A stretch of 64,000 nt of DNA from an uncultured bacterium (GTDB lineage: Bacteria > Verrucomicrobiota > Kiritimatiellia > RFP12 > CAIWXQ01). A program made the position numbers and the translations under genes. Of this stretch, positions 61,097 through 64,000 are shown in pieces (position 1 is the first letter of the stretch; each line of letters starts with the position of its first letter). Below the pieces are notes generated by a model that was not told where the DNA came from, searched no databases, and saw only the letters and a list, made by a program, of their open reading frames with translations. Where the stretch lies: contig CAIWXQ010000018.1 in the NCBI GenBank assembly GCA_903916675.1, positions 62,001 to 126,000 on the forward strand, given 5' to 3'.

Positions 61097-61234
61097 CACC
61101 GCGAAGGACGCGAAGACCGCGAAGGGAGACTGGTGGTTGATGCAAGACGCATGACGTTCGCGGGGAACACCGAATCCCAGTGAGCTTTGCATTCAACCAC
61201 AAAAGGCATTTTCCTTCGCGCACCTTCGCGGTGA
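61097..61234. repeat. CGAAG-family palindromic repeat
   Basis: The left arm CCACCGCGAAGGACGCGAAG is mirrored by CCTTCGCGCACCTTCGCGGT. It lies between the MFS gene and the end of the carboxynorspermidine synthase gene, which diverge in distance from it; no coding sequence is supported inside. Confidence 0.85.
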
Positions 61235-61276
61235 GAATCTCCCGATGTTGTCGCTAATTGTCTCCGTAACGAGACA

Positions 61277-62722
61277 TTACGACTTCGCCTTAGCCTTCTT
61301 CTTCGCCGTGGCTTTGCCCTTGGGTGCGGGCCTGGCTTTCTTCGTTGCAGCTGCCTGCTTTGCGGCGCGGAGCAATCCCTTGGCCTGCGCCTCGCGGTCG
61401 AGCGCGATGCGCGGGTTGGCTGCGGAGACGATGCAGCAGGCAATGGACTCGGCCAGTTCGACCTCGAGCGGGCGCACCGCGCCGTCGAAGGACTCCTTGC
61501 TGCCGGGCTTGATTTCTTTCACCTCGGTCGGCAGGCCGATCTTGTTGAGCAGGGCGATGAACGGATCCGGGTCGAGTTCCTCGACATTGACCATGGTCTT
61601 CGGGTCCCAGATGCCCTTGGCCACAAGGATAGCGGCTGCCACCGGCGGGACGCCGGCGGTGTAGCTGATCCCCTGCGAGCCGACTTCGAGGAATGCCTGC
61701 TTGTGGTCCGATACCTGGTAGATAAAGACCTCGCGCTTCCTGCCATTCTTCCACCCCTTCACGAAGTTGCCGATGCAGGTGTTGCCCGTGTAGTTCGGGG
61801 CGAGCGTCTGCGGGTCGGGCAGCAGCGCGCGCACGACCTTGAGCGGCACCACGTCCTGGCCCGTGGCCAGCTTCACGGGGAGGTGGTTCAGGAAGCCGAG
61901 CGTGCGCAGCACGGTAAAGACGTTGATGTAGTGGTTGCCGAACCCCATCCAGAAACGGATGCTGTTGGCGTCGATGTTCTTTGAGAGCGAGTGCAGTTCG
62001 TCGTGTCCATTCAGGTAGACCGGGCACTGTCCGGCCACCGGGAAGTCGTAGACGCGCTTCACGGAGTGAGTGGGGTACTCCTTCCACTTCCGGTCGATCC
62101 AGGTCCAGACCTTGATAAACTCGCGGAAATTGATCTCCGGGTCGAAGTTGGTGGCGAAGTATTTGCCGTGGCTGCCTGCGTTGACATCCAGAATGTCGAT
62201 GGTGTCGATCTTGTCGAAATAGTGCTTCTGCGCCAGCGCGCAGTAGGCGTTGACCACGCCGGGGTCGAATCCCACGCCGAGGATGGCGGAGAGCCCCTGC
62301 GCGGCGCAGCGCGCCTTGCGCTTCCACTCGTAATTGGCGTACCAGGGCGGGGTCTCGCAGACCTTGTCCGGATCCTCATGGATGGCGGTGTCGAGGTAGA
62401 CGGCGCCGGTCTCAAGGCAGGCCTCGAGCACGGACATGTTGATGAAAGCCTGTCCGAGGTTGAGGACGATTTCGGAGCCGGTCTCGCGGATCAAGCGGGC
62501 TGTGGCCGGGATATCAAGACAGTCGATCTGCCGCGAGTAGAGCTGCTTCGACGGATCCTTGAGGTGCCCCATCTTCCGGACGCTCTCGATGATCGCGTCG
62601 CACTTGGCCTGGGTGCGGGAGGCGATGCAGATGTCACCCAGAATGTCGTTGTGCATGGCAGCCTTGTGCGCGGCCACGTGCGCGACGCCGCCCGCGCCGA
62701 GGATCAACAAATTCTTCTTCAT
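61277..62722 (-). CDS. carboxynorspermidine/carboxyspermidine synthase (saccharopine dehydrogenase-like)
   Basis: 481 residues from the ATG at 62722. The NAD(P)-binding start is LLILGAGGVAHVAAHKAAMH. Other family segments are IVLNLGQAFINMSVLEACLE, YLDTAIHEDPDKV, LGVGFDPGVVNAYCALAQ and DVNAGSHGKYFATNFDPEIN. These match the LYS9-like synthases that condense putrescine or diaminopropane with aspartate semialdehyde. The C-terminus is a Lys/Ala-rich tail (KKARPAPKGKATAKKKAKAK) not required in the family. The decarboxylase gene lies 46 bases upstream on the same strand, so the pair forms a two-gene polyamine operon. Confidence 0.92.
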   Translation of the reverse strand: MKKNLLILGAGGVAHVAAHKAAMHNDILGDICIASRTQAKCDAIIESVRKMGHLKDPSKQLYSRQIDCLDIPATARLIRETGSEIVLNLGQAFINMSVLEACLETGAVYLDTAIHEDPDKVCETPPWYANYEWKRKARCAAQGLSAILGVGFDPGVVNAYCALAQKHYFDKIDTIDILDVNAGSHGKYFATNFDPEINFREFIKVWTWIDRKWKEYPTHSVKRVYDFPVAGQCPVYLNGHDELHSLSKNIDANSIRFWMGFGNHYINVFTVLRTLGFLNHLPVKLATGQDVVPLKVVRALLPDPQTLAPNYTGNTCIGNFVKGWKNGRKREVFIYQVSDHKQAFLEVGSQGISYTAGVPPVAAAILVAKGIWDPKTMVNVEELDPDPFIALLNKIGLPTEVKEIKPGSKESFDGAVRPLEVELAESIACCIVSAANPRIALDREAQAKGLLRAAKQAAATKKARPAPKGKATAKKKAKAKS

Positions 62723-62768
62723 GGCAGACCTTTCTTGCGGCTCCCGGATCTGTTTTCCGAGGCTTTTC

Positions 62769-63878
62769 CTACGACAGACTTGCAACAAAATCCTTATACC
62801 CGAACTCCCGCACCACGTCTACTTTCCCGCTCATCCGCTTCACGACAATCGCCGGCATGGGCATGCCGTTGAACCAGTTCTTCTTGACCATGGTGTAGCC
62901 GGCGGCGTCGCCGAAGCGCACGAGGCGTCCGGGCTTGAGGGGTGTCTTGAGGCTGTACTCGCCGAATACGTCGCCGGCCAGGCAGGAGCGGCCGGCGATG
63001 ATGACCTTGTGCGGGCCAGTCGCGCTCGGCACCACGAGGCGGGTATTCATGCGGTACAGGAGCACGTCGAGCATGTGCGCTTCGGTGGAGGCATCGACAA
63101 TGGCGATGCTGACCTTGTTGTGGACCACATCGAGAACCGTGGTCACCAGCTCGCCGGCACCCGTGATGGCGGCCTCGCCAGGTTCCAGGTAGACCTGTAC
63201 GCCATGTTTCCGGCTGAACGCCTTGAGCTTGGCACAGAAGGCGTCCAGCGGGTAGCCGGGCTTGGTAAAGAAGAGGCCGCCGCCGAGGCTGACCCATTCC
63301 AGCTTCGCCAGCAGATCACCGTATTTTTTGCCGATGCGGTCCAGATGGCTGGCGAAATTGGAATAATCGTCGTTCTCGCAGTTGAAGTGGAACATCACGC
63401 CGCGGATAAGGCTCGCGGCTTGGCGCAGCGCGGCGCTGTCGCGCACGCCGAGGCGGGAGTGTTTGCGGGCGGGATCGGCGAGGTCGAAGTGGGAATAGCT
63501 GAAGCCGGGGTTTATACGTACGCCGAGGTTGCAGCCGCGTGTCTCCGGGGCAAAGGCGCAGAGTTGGGAGAGCGAGTTGAAGATGATCTTGTCCGCGTAC
63601 CGCCGCAGCTCGCGGATGTCGGCGCGGTTCCAGCCGACGCTGTAGGCATGTGTCTCGCCGCCGAACTTCCGGTTCCCGAGGCGCGCTTCGTACACGCCGC
63701 TGCTGGTGGTGCCGTCCAGGTATTGCCGCATGAGGTCGAAGACGCACCAGGTCGAGAAGCATTTTAGCGCCAGCACGGACTTGGCGCCGGAACGCTCGCG
63801 CACGCGGCGGATGATCTTCAGGTTCCGCAGCAGCTTGCGCTCGTCGAGCAGATAGTAGGGCGTGGCAATGGCAGGCAT
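62769..63878 (-). CDS. nspC: carboxynorspermidine decarboxylase
   Basis: 369 residues, typical length. The PLP lysine is K39 in SVLALKCFSTW. Other motifs: RINPGFSYSHFDLADPARKH, SLGGGLFFTKPGYP, VYLEPGEAAITGAG and the Cys-containing AGRSCLAGDVFGEY. It decarboxylates carboxynorspermidine or carboxyspermidine to norspermidine or spermidine. It is the first gene of the operon with the synthase. Its intact lysine contrasts with the Glu found in the related decarboxylase-like protein at 45.4 kb. Confidence 0.94.
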   Translation of the reverse strand: MPAIATPYYLLDERKLLRNLKIIRRVRERSGAKSVLALKCFSTWCVFDLMRQYLDGTTSSGVYEARLGNRKFGGETHAYSVGWNRADIRELRRYADKIIFNSLSQLCAFAPETRGCNLGVRINPGFSYSHFDLADPARKHSRLGVRDSAALRQAASLIRGVMFHFNCENDDYSNFASHLDRIGKKYGDLLAKLEWVSLGGGLFFTKPGYPLDAFCAKLKAFSRKHGVQVYLEPGEAAITGAGELVTTVLDVVHNKVSIAIVDASTEAHMLDVLLYRMNTRLVVPSATGPHKVIIAGRSCLAGDVFGEYSLKTPLKPGRLVRFGDAAGYTMVKKNWFNGMPMPAIVVKRMSGKVDVVREFGYKDFVASLS

Positions 63879-63944
63879 GCGGCAGTGTTACACGATTCCG
63901 GCGGCAGGGGGCAAGCCGAATGCGACGCTGGGGGCATGAAGAAG

Positions 63945-64000
63945 CGTCAGGGACACAGAGGGCGCAGAGGAAAACTGAGAACACAGAGGGGAAGTTGGCG
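63945..64000. repeat. ACACAGAG-family repeat, left arm at window edge
   Basis: CAGGGACACAGAGGGCGCAG with AACTGAGAACACAGAGGGG matches the left arms of the copies inside lipA and the U32 peptidase gene. The right arm would lie beyond the window. Confidence 0.8.

Noticed and set aside
1-64000. CRISPR array, rRNA or tRNA genes
   Set aside because: No regularly spaced identical repeats with unique spacers, no tRNA cloverleaf with CCA-type end and no rRNA core sequence was seen. The repeats present are dispersed palindromes.

Overview
The window is high-GC bacterial chromosome. Intergenic spaces are short, and most genes are conserved housekeeping, metal-homeostasis, polyamine and secreted-protein genes. 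A lone type IV pilin-like prepilin, a very long U32/DUF3656 peptidase, large secreted proteins with Asp-box, InlB-like and RFYR-type tails, and the carboxynorspermidine route for polyamines together suggest a member of the PVC superphylum (Kiritimatiellota, Verrucomicrobiota or Lentisphaerota). That placement is inference from gene content; no rRNA or tRNA gene was seen.

Layout. Positions 1-935 hold the end of a membrane-anchored Ser/Thr protein kinase, converging on queF-ygiQ (minus). 3.3-8.9 kb: prepilin, priA, a small secreted repeat protein, a DUF1015 protein and acylphosphatase. 9-17 kb: a TatD hydrolase, a dihydroorotate dehydrogenase-like protein, a Cys-rich protein, a PTS EIIA, a U32 peptidase, HU, a HAD phosphatase and a parvulin. 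17.2-18.3 kb: ruvC-ruvA. 18.5-26 kb: DUF2752 protein, acyl-CoA ligase, M6 metalloprotease, TPP enzyme, small secreted protein. 26-36 kb is a metal island on the minus strand: nikR, an ECF-type nickel/cobalt importer, then a CzcCBA/CusCBA-like efflux system. 36-48.5 kb: Nudix, rhodanese, DUF192, acyl-ACP thioesterase, lipA, C25 protease, DUF401 permease, a Zn-finger-like unknown, a PLP decarboxylase homologue, Gfo/Idh and GNAT. 49-57 kb: serine hydrolase, secreted FGE-domain protein and a giant beta-propeller protein. 57.3-58.4 kb: a short lower-GC stretch that looks like a small integron-type cassette array. 58.8-64 kb: phosphoketolase fragment, MFS transporter and the carboxynorspermidine synthase/decarboxylase pair.

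The most unusual property is the load of dispersed, palindromic, purine-biased repeats. Around ten families occur in 64 kb. Several copies lie inside conserved genes and keep the frame open (lipA, the U32 peptidase and twice in tatD, plus the C-terminal tail of the 43.5-45.2 kb gene). Others sit between converging genes and supply the stop codons (ppiC/ruvA, DUF192/thioesterase) or extend a C-terminus (nikR). This resembles Rickettsia palindromic elements in effect, but several unrelated families are involved.

The other main points are these. A near-ideal promoter upstream of nikR has its -10 box covered by a 9-bp inverted repeat of NikR-operator type. The ornithine decarboxylase-like protein carries Glu in place of the PLP lysine although its other motifs are intact, and a putrescine-consuming route lies 15 kb away. 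Two attC-like sites each end one base before the stop codon of a small orphan gene. A 54-bp double-hairpin element is present three times.
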